DNA from: Nocardia vulneris
Lineage (GTDB): Bacteria > Actinomycetota > Actinomycetes > Mycobacteriales > Mycobacteriaceae
Direction: 5' to 3'
Assembly: GCF_001613425.1 (NCBI RefSeq)
Contig: NZ_BDCI01000021.1
Span: 62,001 to 126,000, forward strand
Length of the DNA: 64,000 bases
The notes beneath the pieces are model-generated. The model made no database searches and had not been told where the DNA came from. It worked only from the letters and a program-made list of their open reading frames with translations. Shown here one piece after another: positions 42,936 to 51,720 of the stretch (its first letter is position 1; each line of letters starts with the position of its first letter). A program made the translations under genes and the position numbers.

Positions 42936-44363
42936 TCAGGTGAGGCGCTTCTTCTGGACCTTGCCCATGGCGTTGCGGGGGAGGCTTTCGACTACGCGGA
43001 TCTCGCGGGGGCGCTTGTGTACTGAGAGTTGTTCGGCGACGTAGTCGATCAGGTCCTGTTCGAGGGAAGCCGTTGTCTCGCCGCGCAATACGACGAAGGC
43101 GACGATGCGCTGTCCCAGGTCGGGGTCGGGCAGGCCGACCACGGCAGTTTCGGCTACGGCAGGGTGGCCGAGCAGCACGGTCTCCACTTCACCTGCGCCG
43201 ATGCGATATCCACCGGATTTGATCAGATCCACCGATGCGCGGCCGACGATGCGATGGAATCCGTCGGGGTCGATGGCGGCGACATCGCCGGTCTTGAACC
43301 AGCCGTCCTCGGTCCAGCTCTCGGCGGTGGCTTCCGGACGGTTCAGGTAGCCGTCGAACAGCATCGGACCGGAAACCTGTAGCGCGCCGATGCTTTCGCC
43401 GTCGTGCGCGACCTCGCCGCCCGCCTCGTCCCGCAGCCGGGTCCGCACCCCGCGCACCGCGGTGCCGACCCAGCCGGGGCGGCGTTCACCGTCGGCGCGG
43501 GTGGACAGGGTGATCATGGTTTCGCTCATACCGTAACGCTCGATGGGCGCGTGGCCGGTGAGTTCACGCAGCTTCTCGAACACCGGCACGGGCAGCGGCG
43601 CACTGCCCGACACGAGCAGCCGGGCGGCGGCCAGTTCCTTTGCGGCATCGGGCTCTTCGACGATCCGGGACCACACGGTGGGCACCCCGAAGTACAGGGT
43701 GCCGTGCGCGGCGGCGTACGCCTGCGGGGTCGGCTTGCCGGTGTGCACCAGCGGGCTGCCCACCCGGAGCGGGCCGAGCAGACCGAGGATCAGCCCGTGC
43801 ACATGGAACAGCGGAAGCCCGTGCACCAGTGTGTCGTTCGCGGTCCACGCCCAGGCTTCCGCGAGCGCGTCCAGCCCGGCGGCGATGGCGCCGCGGCTCA
43901 GCAGCACCCCCTTCGGCAAGCCGGTGGTGCCGGACGTGTACAGCACGAAAGCCGTCGACGCCGCGTCGGGTTCGGGATAGGTATGCCAGGACCTGGCGTG
44001 CACACGCACCGGAACCACCGGAAGTTCGCTGCCCGCAGGAGCTTTGCCGAGCCACGCCTGCGCGCCCGAATCGGACAGGATGTGCGCGAGTTCCGCGGTG
44101 CCCGAGTCCGGCGGCACCGGCACCACGGTCACTCCCGCGATCAGGCAGCCGACCACGGCGAGCACGGTGCCGACAGTCGGCTCGGCCAGCACGGCGACCC
44201 GGTCGGCCCGGGCCACTCGTTCCGCCACCGAGGTCGCGGCGCCGAGCAGATCACTGCGCGAGAGCGTCACGCCGTCGATGGTGACGGCATCGGGGATATC
44301 CGCGCCGCCTGCGACGGCGAGCGGGTTCAGGGAACTGAGCAACAGCGGCGGACCGAACGGCAT
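42936..44363 (-). CDS. fadD36: Acyl-CoA synthetase, FadD36-type
   Basis: A 475-residue AMP-forming ligase. AFVLYTSGTTGLPKGVLLSR is the P-loop, PIERYGMSETMITLSTRADG the adenine motif, WFKTGDVAAIDPDGFHRIVG the hinge, and PRNAMGKVQKKRL the C-terminal A10 lysine. Length and motif set match the malonyl-CoA-synthetase-like group to which M. tuberculosis FadD36 (Rv1193) belongs. Substrate is a short or branched acid, not proven. Confidence 0.85.
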   Translation of the reverse strand: MPFGPPLLLSSLNPLAVAGGADIPDAVTIDGVTLSRSDLLGAATSVAERVARADRVAVLAEPTVGTVLAVVGCLIAGVTVVPVPPDSGTAELAHILSDSGAQAWLGKAPAGSELPVVPVRVHARSWHTYPEPDAASTAFVLYTSGTTGLPKGVLLSRGAIAAGLDALAEAWAWTANDTLVHGLPLFHVHGLILGLLGPLRVGSPLVHTGKPTPQAYAAAHGTLYFGVPTVWSRIVEEPDAAKELAAARLLVSGSAPLPVPVFEKLRELTGHAPIERYGMSETMITLSTRADGERRPGWVGTAVRGVRTRLRDEAGGEVAHDGESIGALQVSGPMLFDGYLNRPEATAESWTEDGWFKTGDVAAIDPDGFHRIVGRASVDLIKSGGYRIGAGEVETVLLGHPAVAETAVVGLPDPDLGQRIVAFVVLRGETTASLEQDLIDYVAEQLSVHKRPREIRVVESLPRNAMGKVQKKRLT

Positions 44364-44426
44364 TCGCCCAAACTACTTCGCCGTTCCCCGGCGCAGCAGC
44401 ACCGGGCGGGACCGGGAGTGTGACGG

Positions 44427-44473
44427 TTGACACGCCCATGAGGCGGTGAGAAAGTTTATGTACATCCTTCTCA
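44427..44473 (+). promoter_or_regulatory. Promoter with TetR-type operator, upstream of first DUF2236 gene
   Basis: TTGACA (44427-44432), then 14 bases, then TGAGAA-N15-TTCTCA (44447-44473). The same layout with identical spacings occurs at 46917-46963 upstream of the second DUF2236 gene. The inverted arms are the likely site for the TetR protein encoded at 46209-46841. TTGACA would serve as -35. Confidence 0.7.
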
Positions 44474-44491
44474 ATCGGACAGAGGTCAACG

Positions 44492-45346
44492 ATGACCAGG
44501 CCACTTCGCGCAACGACGCACGAATCCGAACCCGCGACCGAACTCGACATCACACAGTTCATCGACGGCATGGTGGGACTGCTCGCCGGCGCGGCGAACG
44601 TCATCATGCAGCTCAGCAATCCGCCGGTCGGCTACGGCGTACTGGAGAGCACCGTGCACAGCGGCAACGTGATGTTGCATCCGGTCAAGCGCTTGCGCAC
44701 CACGGTCACCTACCTCGCCGTCGCCATGCTGGGCTCCCCCGACGAGCGCGCCGACTACCGCGAAGCCGTCAACCGCTCGCACCGTCCCGTGCATTCGACC
44801 GCGTCGAGTCCGGTGCGCTACAACGCCTTCGACCCCGACCTGCAATTGTGGGTGGCCGCCTGCCTGTACTGGGGCGCGCAGGACACCTACACCCGCCTGC
44901 ACGGCCCGATGGACGAGGCGACCGCCGACGCGTTCTATCGGCACAGCGCCCGGCTCGGCACCACCTTGCAGGTACGCGAAGGCATGTGGCCCCCCGACCG
45001 CAAAGCCTTTGCCGCCTACTGGGATCGGCACCTGAGCGCTACCACGATCGACCCGCCGGTCCGCGACTACTTCAACGATCTGATCGATCTGAAGATGCTC
45101 CCGCTGCCACTGCGACTCCCGTTCGCGCGGGCACACCGCTTCTTCGTCACCGGCCTGCTGCCCGCACACCTGCGCGATCAGATGGGCTTCACCTGGTCCG
45201 CCCGCGAGGACCGGGCACTCGAACGCATCCTGCATACGCTCGGCACCGCCGAGACTCTGCTCCCCGCTCCGGTGCGCATGTTCCCGCTCAACGCCTACCT
45301 GGCCGACTTCCGACTCCGCCGCAGACTCGGCCTGCGCCTGGTGTGA
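44492..45346 (+). CDS. DUF2236 / MpaB-type oxygenase-like protein (copy 1)
   Basis: A 284-residue protein starting at ATG 44492 after AGAGG. It has ANVIMQLSNPPVGYGVLES at about residues 35-53, HPVKRLRTTVTYLAVAMLGS, RHPVH-type AVNRSHRPVHSTASSPVRYN and AFDPDLQLWVAACLYWGAQD. These are hallmarks of DUF2236, heme proteins related to latex-clearing oxygenase and MpaB. A close paralogue lies at 47013. Both sit behind the same operator, so one TetR protein likely controls both. Substrate unknown; related proteins attack isoprenoid chains. Confidence 0.83.
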   Translation: MTRPLRATTHESEPATELDITQFIDGMVGLLAGAANVIMQLSNPPVGYGVLESTVHSGNVMLHPVKRLRTTVTYLAVAMLGSPDERADYREAVNRSHRPVHSTASSPVRYNAFDPDLQLWVAACLYWGAQDTYTRLHGPMDEATADAFYRHSARLGTTLQVREGMWPPDRKAFAAYWDRHLSATTIDPPVRDYFNDLIDLKMLPLPLRLPFARAHRFFVTGLLPAHLRDQMGFTWSAREDRALERILHTLGTAETLLPAPVRMFPLNAYLADFRLRRRLGLRLV

Positions 45347-45467
45347 CCCGCGGACGACGGACACAAGTTCGCGACGCCCGCATGTCGGGCCCGGCTTTGC
45401 GCCGCGTGCGGTGTTATCTCGTCAGGGACGGGCATACCGCGCAAAGGGGGCATGGCAAGGAGGACTC

Positions 45468-46175
45468 GTGAACCGTGGAACTCTGGCGGTGCTCACCATC
45501 GCGCTCTGCTGCGCCTTCCACGCACCCCCGGCGGGCGCGGCGCCGTTCGGCCCCGACGTGGTGCCGTCGCGCACGGCGGTCACGTTCCGCGCCGCGGCGG
45601 GTGGCGGCTGGAGCACCGCGAACGAACACGAGTCCCGGGCGGCCCTGTCACTGGTCAAGCTGTATCTCGCGGACTATGCCCTGCGGCACGGCGACGGCGC
45701 GCCGAGTGACCGGGAGCTGGCCGAGCGGATGATCCGCTACTCCGACGACGGCGCCGCGACCGCGACGGAGGCCAAGTATCCGCGGGCGATCGAAGCCATT
45801 GCGGCCGAATACCATTTGGCCGATACGCACCCGTACGGCGAATGGGGCATGGCCGCGACGAGCACCGCCGACGTCGCCGAATTCCTGATCACCAAATTGC
45901 GCAACGATCGCGGCTCGCCGATCTTCGCCTGGATGGCCGCGGCCGGCGCCACGGCTGCCGATGGGACAGAACAGGATTGGGGCACCGCCCGCTGGCCGCT
46001 CGTGCAGGGCACCAAGTGGGGTTGGTCCGATCTCGGCCCGCCGGACGTCGCTTCCGCTTCGTACGGCACGGGTTTCGTGGTGGTCGCGCACACGCACGGC
46101 ACCGCCGCCGAGCAGACCCTCGATCTCATGGCCGCGATGCCGCTGGCCACGGTCGGCATGCTCGTCCCGAGTTAG
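45468..46175 (+). CDS. Secreted serine hydrolase, class A beta-lactamase-like fold
   Basis: A 235-residue exported protein, GTG 45468 after AGGAGG. Signal peptide at residues 1-24 ending AGAAPFG. S61-L-V-K64 matches the SxxK nucleophile motif of serine penicillin-recognising enzymes, and SDD at 92-94 stands in for the SDN motif. VQGTKWGWSDLGP lies where the KTG motif should be. This reduced set (SDD, KWG) points to a beta-lactamase-fold hydrolase, not a proven resistance enzyme. It is between the two DUF2236 genes but has its own ribosome-binding site. Confidence 0.72.
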   Translation: MNRGTLAVLTIALCCAFHAPPAGAAPFGPDVVPSRTAVTFRAAAGGGWSTANEHESRAALSLVKLYLADYALRHGDGAPSDRELAERMIRYSDDGAATATEAKYPRAIEAIAAEYHLADTHPYGEWGMAATSTADVAEFLITKLRNDRGSPIFAWMAAAGATAADGTEQDWGTARWPLVQGTKWGWSDLGPPDVASASYGTGFVVVAHTHGTAAEQTLDLMAAMPLATVGMLVPS

Positions 46176-46208
46176 CCTGCGCCACATCAGGTTCGAAGCC
46201 GCGCGTGT

Positions 46209-46841
46209 TCACGGTACGCGGAACGACACCACCACGTGATCGCGCGCGAACTGCCTGATCGCCGCGTCGTCGTGCAGCGGGATGACCGTCTGCGGGGTCA
46301 GCGCCAGCGACAGCGCGGTGCGCGCGATCATCTCCGCCAGCGGTTCGGGATCGTATTCGGGCAGCTTGCCCTCGCGCTGTAGCCGAGTGATGAACTCGGC
46401 CAGGTAGTCCCGGCCGAGTTCGATGATCGGGGCGCCCTTGACGGTCAGAAAGGGCAGGACCAGTTCGGGTTCCGTGGCCAGCAGCCGATGCACGAGCTGG
46501 TTGTCGCGCAGCCCCGTGATGAACGCGGCGAAGAGTTCGACGATCTGCTCCTGTGCGGCCGCGTCCCGATCGACCTGCTGCTGCAACGCCGCGTCCACCT
46601 GCTCGACGAACTCCCGGGTCTGCCGCAGCCCGACTGCCTCGATCAGGTCCGACTTGCTGGCGAAGCGCCGGTACAGCGTGGCGAGCGAGAGGCCGCAGCG
46701 CCGCGCCACCTCGACCATGCTGGTGCGTTTGATGCCGAAGTCCAGGAAGGCCAGCAGCGCGGCGTCGAGCACGCGTGTTTGATTGCGGTCCTCCGGGCCC
46801 GCACTGCGAATCCGCGGCAGGAGTTTGGTCAACTTCGCCAT
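46209..46841 (-). CDS. TetR-family transcriptional regulator
   Basis: A 210-residue regulator. The N-terminal HTH reads LLAFLDFGIKRTSMVEVARR then CGLSLATLYRRFASKSDLI; the C-terminal ligand-binding part is helical (VDAALQQQVDRDAAAQEQIV). It is divergent from the second DUF2236 gene across 170 bases that contain a perfect inverted repeat, so it almost certainly represses that gene and, via the matched operator, the first one. The inducer is unknown. Confidence 0.88.
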   Translation of the reverse strand: MAKLTKLLPRIRSAGPEDRNQTRVLDAALLAFLDFGIKRTSMVEVARRCGLSLATLYRRFASKSDLIEAVGLRQTREFVEQVDAALQQQVDRDAAAQEQIVELFAAFITGLRDNQLVHRLLATEPELVLPFLTVKGAPIIELGRDYLAEFITRLQREGKLPEYDPEPLAEMIARTALSLALTPQTVIPLHDDAAIRQFARDHVVVSFRVP

Positions 46842-46916
46842 TCCTCCACCCTAGCCCCGTCGATGAAACGATGATGCACAAAGCATCGCAGCGAAGCAAT
46901 TGCCGCCGCGGCACCG

Positions 46917-46967
46917 TTGACACCCCGTCGAGACGATGAGAAGGTGAGATACGAATCTTCTCATCGT
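46917..46967 (+). promoter_or_regulatory. Promoter with TetR-type operator, upstream of second DUF2236 gene
   Basis: TTGACA at 46917-46922 is followed after 14 bases by TGAGAA-N15-TTCTCA (46937-46963). The arms extend to 11 perfect bases, ACGATGAGAAG (46933-46943) and CTTCTCATCGT (46957-46967). The layout equals the one at 44427-44473. Confidence 0.78.
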
Positions 46968-47012
46968 ACGCGGGCGCCCGGCGCCGGCGGACACAGAAAG
47001 ACGAGGTCGACG

Positions 47013-47879
47013 ATGACCGCACCGCTACGCGCCGCCGAGCCCGACGAGGTCCACCCCTTCGAACCACTCACGCCCGAAACGGTCCAGCCGTACCTGGACG
47101 GTGTCGCGGCCTTCCTCGGCGGCACCGCCAACGTGATCATGCAGCTGAGCCTGCGCCCGGTCGGCCGCGGCGTACTGGAGAGCACGGTGGACAGCGGCAA
47201 AGTGACCCTGCATCCGGTGAAGCGGCTGCGCACCACACTCACCTATATCGCCGTCGCGACGATGGGCTCCGACGAAGAGCGCGCGGCCTACCGCGAGGCG
47301 GTCAATCATTCGCATCGGCCGGTTCGCTCCAGCGCCCAGAGCCCGGTGAAATACAACGCTTTCGATCCGAAGTTGCAGCTCTGGGTGGCGGGCACGATCT
47401 ACTGGGGTCTCGACGACCTCTACACCAGAATGCACGGTCCGCTCGCGCCGTCGGAGTCCGAAGCGCTCTATCAGTACTGCGCCCGGCTCGGCACGACGCT
47501 GCAGATGCGACCGGAGATGTGGCCCGCCGACCGCGCGGCCTTCCTAGCGTGGTGGGCGGAGAATCTGGTGCAGTACCGGATCGAACCCGCGCTGCGCGCC
47601 TACTTCGACGACCTCATCGATCTCCGAATGATGCCGCGCCCGGTGCAATTCGCCTTCGCGCGGCTGCAGCGCTTCGTCGTGGCCGGTCTGCTACCGCAGC
47701 ACGTGCGCGACGAAATGCGGATGACGTGGACCGAGCGCGAGCAACGCCGATTCGACCAGCTGCTGCGGGGTATAGCGCTCGTACACAACCAGTTGCCGAA
47801 ACAGGCGCGACTGTTTCCGTTGAACGCCTACCTGTTCGACCTGCGCAGGCGGATGCGCCTCGGAAAGCCACTGGTGTAG
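47013..47879 (+). CDS. DUF2236 / MpaB-type oxygenase-like protein (copy 2)
   Basis: A 288-residue protein from ATG 47013 (GAGG before it). Strong similarity to copy 1 over ANVIMQLSLRPVGRGVLEST, HPVKRLRTTLTYIAVATMGS, SPVKYNAFDPKLQLWVAGTI, YCARLGTTLQMRPEMW and LFPLNAYLFDLRRRMRLG. Promoter, leader and coding region appear to have been duplicated together. It is followed by a strong bidirectional hairpin. Confidence 0.85.
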   Translation: MTAPLRAAEPDEVHPFEPLTPETVQPYLDGVAAFLGGTANVIMQLSLRPVGRGVLESTVDSGKVTLHPVKRLRTTLTYIAVATMGSDEERAAYREAVNHSHRPVRSSAQSPVKYNAFDPKLQLWVAGTIYWGLDDLYTRMHGPLAPSESEALYQYCARLGTTLQMRPEMWPADRAAFLAWWAENLVQYRIEPALRAYFDDLIDLRMMPRPVQFAFARLQRFVVAGLLPQHVRDEMRMTWTEREQRRFDQLLRGIALVHNQLPKQARLFPLNAYLFDLRRRMRLGKPLV

Positions 47880-47908
47880 GGACTTCGGAGAAGGGACACC
47901 AGCGGATC

Positions 47909-47936
47909 GGTGGGCAGGACGAGCGTCCTGCCCACC
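47909..47936. terminator. Bidirectional terminator hairpin
   Basis: Perfect 12-base-pair stem GGTGGGCAGGAC / GTCCTGCCCACC with loop GAGC. It lies 30 bases past the second DUF2236 stop and 8 bases past the proline dehydrogenase stop (coming from the other strand). On the plus strand CCCTTTT follows. Confidence 0.85.
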
Positions 47937-47943
47937 ACCCTTT

Positions 47944-48900
47944 TCACGACCTGCTCACCAAAGCGCGCAGGAAGAAGGTGAGGTTGGCCGGGCGCTCGGC
48001 GAGTCGCCGGGTCAGATAGCCGTACCACTGACTGCCGTAGGGGACGTACACCCGCACGGCCGCACCCGCGGCAGCCAGCCTGCGCTGTTCCACGTCGCGC
48101 ACTCCGTAGAGCATCTGGTGCTCGAATCCATCCGGGCCACGGCCGGTTGCACGGACGAGCTGCTCGGCGGCGACGATCGGCACCGGATCGTGCGTGGCGA
48201 CCATCGGGTAGCCCGCACCCCGCATCAGCACCTCGAGACAGCGCAGGTAGGAGTCGGTCACCTCGGGTGCGCGCTGGAAGGCGACCTCGGCGGGTTCGCG
48301 ATATGCGCCCTTGCACAGGCGGACACGCGAATCCGGACCCGACAGCGACCGGCAGTCCGTCTCGGCACGATGCAGGTAAGCCTGCAGAACGGCACCGAGC
48401 CAAGGGAATTCCGCACGCAGCGCCGACACGGTGGCCAAGGTGTCCGCGGTGGTGGTGTGGTCTTCGGCGTCGACGGTCACCCAGACCTCGGCCCGCGCGG
48501 CCGCGGCACACAGCACCCGCAGGTTCGCGGTGGCCACCGCGGGACCGTCGCCCGGCAGGGCCTGGCCGAGCGCGGACAACTTCACCGAGACCTCGACCGG
48601 TGGTGCCGTGATACCCGGCAGCGCGGGACGTTTCAGCGCGGACAGCTCTGCGATCAACGAAAGGTACTCGGTCACTGTGGCATCGGCCTGCGCCCGGTCG
48701 GTGGTGTTCTCCCCCAGGAAGTCGACGCTCACCATCCGGCCGCTGTCGAGCAGCGCCCGCGCCACCTCGATGAGCTCGGCCCTGGTCTCCCCCGCGACGA
48801 ACCGCCGGACGATGCACGCGGTCACCGGCAGCCCGGTGACCGCGCGCCGCAACCGCGACGATTCCGCCGCCGCGAGGATGACGGGCCGCAGCGGATTCAC
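47944..48900 (-). CDS. Proline dehydrogenase (monofunctional)
   Basis: A 318-residue FAD-containing TIM-barrel enzyme that oxidises proline to pyrroline-5-carboxylate. VSVDFLGENTTDRAQADATV, VEVSVKLSALGQALPGDGP, VWVTVDAEDHTTTADTLATV and VRLCKGAYREPAEVAFQRAP are the core blocks; QMLYGVRDVEQRRL and VYVPYGSQWYGYLTRRLAER are the C-terminal signature. It overlaps the dehydrogenase partner gene (GTGA), as the mycobacterial pair Rv1188-Rv1187. Confidence 0.92.
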   Translation of the reverse strand: MNPLRPVILAAAESSRLRRAVTGLPVTACIVRRFVAGETRAELIEVARALLDSGRMVSVDFLGENTTDRAQADATVTEYLSLIAELSALKRPALPGITAPPVEVSVKLSALGQALPGDGPAVATANLRVLCAAAARAEVWVTVDAEDHTTTADTLATVSALRAEFPWLGAVLQAYLHRAETDCRSLSGPDSRVRLCKGAYREPAEVAFQRAPEVTDSYLRCLEVLMRGAGYPMVATHDPVPIVAAEQLVRATGRGPDGFEHQMLYGVRDVEQRRLAAAGAAVRVYVPYGSQWYGYLTRRLAERPANLTFFLRALVSRS

Positions 48901-50540
48901 GCCGGGTCCGAGTCCATATGCGGATAGCGGTATCCGGTGGGCGGCACGAAGGTCTCCTTGATCGTGCGCGGCGCCACCCAGCGCAGCAGATTCAGCGGCG
49001 AACCCGCCTTGTCGTCGGTACCCGAGGCCCGCGCACCGCCGAAGGGCTGCTGCCCGACCACCGCGCCCGTCGGCTTGTCGTTGATGTAGAAGTTGCCCGC
49101 CGCGAAACGCAGTGCCGCACCGGCCTGTTCGATCGCCGGACGGTCCTGTGCGAACACCGCCCCGGTCAGCGCGTAGGGCGCGGCCGATTCGGCCTCGGCC
49201 AGGATCGACGCGAACGCACCGGGTTCGGCGTCGTCGTAGACGTGCACCGACAGGATCGGGCCGAAATACTCGGTGGCGAAGGACTCGTCGCGCGGGTCGT
49301 CGGCCAGCAGCACCGTCGGGCGGACGAACCAGCCCTCGCTGTCGTCCCAGGTGCCGCCGACCGGGATGGTCAGCCCGGCCGTCCTGGCCCGCTCGATCGC
49401 CGCGACGTTCTTGTCGAACGCGCGCCGATCGATCAGCGCGCCACCGAAATTGGACAGATCGGCGACGTCCCCGTAGGTCAGCTCGTCGACCTGGTGCAGG
49501 AAGTCCGCACCTATCGTCTGCCAGATCGTGCGCGGAATATAGGCCCGCGACGCCGCGGAACACTTCTGCCCCTGATATTCGTAGGCGCCGCGAATCAGCG
49601 CTGCCCGCAACGCGTCCGGGTCCGCCGAGGGATGTGCCACCACGAAGTCCTTGCCGCCGGTCTCGCCGACCAGTCGTGGATATCCGTGGTAGCGGCCGAG
49701 ATTCGCCCCGACCTGCTGCCAGAGGTGCTGAAAGGTCTTGGTGGAGCCGGTGAAGTGGATACCGGCGAGCCGCGGATCGGCCAGCGCCACCTCGGACAGG
49801 TCCCGGCCGTCGCCGGTCACCATGTTGATCACCCCGGGCGGCAGGCCCGCCGCCTCCAGCAGCCGCATCGTGTAGAAGGCCGACAACGTCTGGGTCGGCG
49901 ACGGTTTCCACACCACGGTGTTGCCCATCAGCGCGGGCGCGGTGGGCAGGTTGCCCGCGATCGCGGTGAAATTGAACGGGGTGATCGCGTAGACGAAACC
50001 CTCCAGTGGCCGGTAGTCCAGCCGATTCCACACCCCGGGACTCGACTCCGGCTGCTGGGTCATGATCTGGCGGGCGAAAGCCACATTGAATCGCCAGAAG
50101 TCGACCAGCTCACACGGTGCGTCGATCTCGGCCTGCTGCGCCGATTTCGATTGCCCGAGCATGGTCGCGGCGGCCACCGTTTCCCGCCACGGCCCGGCGA
50201 GCAGATCGGCGGCGCGCAGGAAGATCGCCGCGCGCTCGTCGAACGGCAGCGCCCGCCAGTCCGGCGCGGCCGCGATCGCGGCGTCGATCGCGCCCTGCGC
50301 CTCGGAGTGGGTGGTGTCGGTGTAGGTCCCCAGCACCTGCCGGTGCCGATGCGGCGCGACGATCTCGTGTCGCGCGCCGCTGCCGGGCCGGTACTTGCCG
50401 CCGATCACCAGCGGCACCTCGGCGGTGTCGGCGGCGATCTCGGCCAGCCTGGCGACCAGCAGCTCGCGCTCGCGGCTGCCGGGTGCGTACGAGTGCACCG
50501 GCTCGTTGGCAGGAGTAGGGACAACCGTGACAGCGTCCAT
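48897..50540 (-). CDS. rocA: L-glutamate gamma-semialdehyde dehydrogenase
   Basis: A 547-residue NAD-dependent aldehyde dehydrogenase, second step of proline breakdown to glutamate. PRLVGETGGKDFVVAHPSAD carries the general-base Glu, QGQKCSAASRAYIPRTIW the catalytic Cys, and AITPFNFTAIAGNLPTAPAL the cofactor region. It ends at 48897 in a 4-base overlap with proline dehydrogenase. Counterpart of Rv1187 (rocA/pruA). Confidence 0.93.
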   Translation of the reverse strand: MDAVTVVPTPANEPVHSYAPGSRERELLVARLAEIAADTAEVPLVIGGKYRPGSGARHEIVAPHRHRQVLGTYTDTTHSEAQGAIDAAIAAAPDWRALPFDERAAIFLRAADLLAGPWRETVAAATMLGQSKSAQQAEIDAPCELVDFWRFNVAFARQIMTQQPESSPGVWNRLDYRPLEGFVYAITPFNFTAIAGNLPTAPALMGNTVVWKPSPTQTLSAFYTMRLLEAAGLPPGVINMVTGDGRDLSEVALADPRLAGIHFTGSTKTFQHLWQQVGANLGRYHGYPRLVGETGGKDFVVAHPSADPDALRAALIRGAYEYQGQKCSAASRAYIPRTIWQTIGADFLHQVDELTYGDVADLSNFGGALIDRRAFDKNVAAIERARTAGLTIPVGGTWDDSEGWFVRPTVLLADDPRDESFATEYFGPILSVHVYDDAEPGAFASILAEAESAAPYALTGAVFAQDRPAIEQAGAALRFAAGNFYINDKPTGAVVGQQPFGGARASGTDDKAGSPLNLLRWVAPRTIKETFVPPTGYRYPHMDSDPA

Positions 50541-50551
50541 AGTTCAGGCTA

Positions 50552-50577
50552 GCGCCGTCCCGGCTCGGCGACGGCGC
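50552..50577 (-). terminator. Hairpin between dapC end and rocA start
   Basis: Perfect 8-base-pair stem GCGCCGTC / GACGGCGC with a 10-base loop, 33 bases beyond the dapC stop and 12 bases upstream of the rocA start codon. It could end the fdxC-dapC transcript or attenuate read-through into rocA. Confidence 0.4.
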
Positions 50578-50609
50578 TTGCGCCGCGCACCCGGCTGCGT
50601 GTCGTCGGG

Positions 50610-51713
50610 CTAGTTCAGTCGCTCGACGGCGGCGGCGATGCGCTCGTCGGTGGCGGTGAGCGCGATGCGGACGTGCTCCGCACCGGCGGGCCCGTAGAAA
50701 TCACCGGGCGCGGCCAGGATGCCGCGGTCGGCCAGCCAGTCCAGCGTGGTCCGGCATGCTTCGCCCCGAGTGGACCACAGGTACAGACCCGCTTCCGAGT
50801 GGTCGACTCGGAAACCGGCCGCTTCCAACGCTTTCCGCAGCACATCGCGCCGGGCGCGGTAGCGCTCCCGCTGCTGTGCCTCGTGCGTGTCGTCACCGAG
50901 CGCCGCGGTCATCGCGCTCTGGATCGGATACGGCACCATCAGGCCGGAATGCTTGCGCACCTCGAGCAGCTCGGCGACCAGCGCGGGATCGCCCGCGACG
51001 AAACCGGCCCGGTAGCTGGCCAGGTTCGAGGTCTTCGACAGCGAATGCACGGCAAGCAGATTCGTGTGGTCGCCACCGGAAACCTCGGGGTCGAGGATGG
51101 AGACCGCACGGCCTTCCCAGGTGAGTCCGAGATAGCACTCGTCCGAGGCGACGATCACGTCGCGCTCGCGGGCGAATTCGACGACCTTGCGCAGGTGCTC
51201 GACGCCGAGCACGCGGCCCGTCGGGTTGGCCGGGGAATTCACGTAGAGCAGCGCGGGCGTGCGCGGACCGAGCTGGGTGAGCCCGTCGGCGCGCACGATC
51301 TGCGCGCCGGCCAGCAGCGCGCCGACCTCGTAGGTCGGGTACGCGACCTCGGGAATGACGACCAGGTCCGCCGCGCCGAGGCCGAGCAGCCGGGGCAGCC
51401 CGGCGATCAGCTCCTTGGTGCCGATCACCGGCAGTACGGCGGCCGCGTCCAGCCCGGTGATCCCGAACCGCCGCTTCAGCGCGTCCACCACGGCCGCGCG
51501 CAGTTCCGGCGTGCCGTGCGTGGCGGGGTAGCCGGGCACCGCCGACGCCGCGTTCAACGCGGTGCGGATCAGCGGATCGACCGGGTCGACCGGCGTGCCG
51601 ACCGACAGGTCGACGATGCCGCCGGGATGCGCCGCGGCCTTCGCCTTCGCCGAAGCGATGGTGTCCCAGGGAAAATCGGGAAGCAGGCTGCTGACCCGGG
51701 TACGCGTGCTCAC
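50610..51713 (-). CDS. dapC: Succinyldiaminopimelate aminotransferase
   Basis: A 367-residue PLP-dependent class I aminotransferase that makes N-succinyl-diaminopimelate. PATHGTPELRAAVVDALKRR, YVNSPANPTGRVLGVEHLR and VASDECYLGLTWEGRAVSIL are the cofactor-site regions, and VHSLSKTSNLASYRAGFVAG holds the Schiff-base Lys. It begins 7 bases after fdxC, an arrangement also present in M. tuberculosis (Rv1177-Rv1178). Confidence 0.93.
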   Translation of the reverse strand: MSTRTRVSSLLPDFPWDTIASAKAKAAAHPGGIVDLSVGTPVDPVDPLIRTALNAASAVPGYPATHGTPELRAAVVDALKRRFGITGLDAAAVLPVIGTKELIAGLPRLLGLGAADLVVIPEVAYPTYEVGALLAGAQIVRADGLTQLGPRTPALLYVNSPANPTGRVLGVEHLRKVVEFARERDVIVASDECYLGLTWEGRAVSILDPEVSGGDHTNLLAVHSLSKTSNLASYRAGFVAGDPALVAELLEVRKHSGLMVPYPIQSAMTAALGDDTHEAQQRERYRARRDVLRKALEAAGFRVDHSEAGLYLWSTRGEACRTTLDWLADRGILAAPGDFYGPAGAEHVRIALTATDERIAAAVERLN

Positions 51714-51720
51714 GGCAGAG

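Noticed and set aside
43404-44423. 339-residue plus-strand frame opposite fadD36
   Set aside because: Shadow of the real gene; translation is low-complexity.
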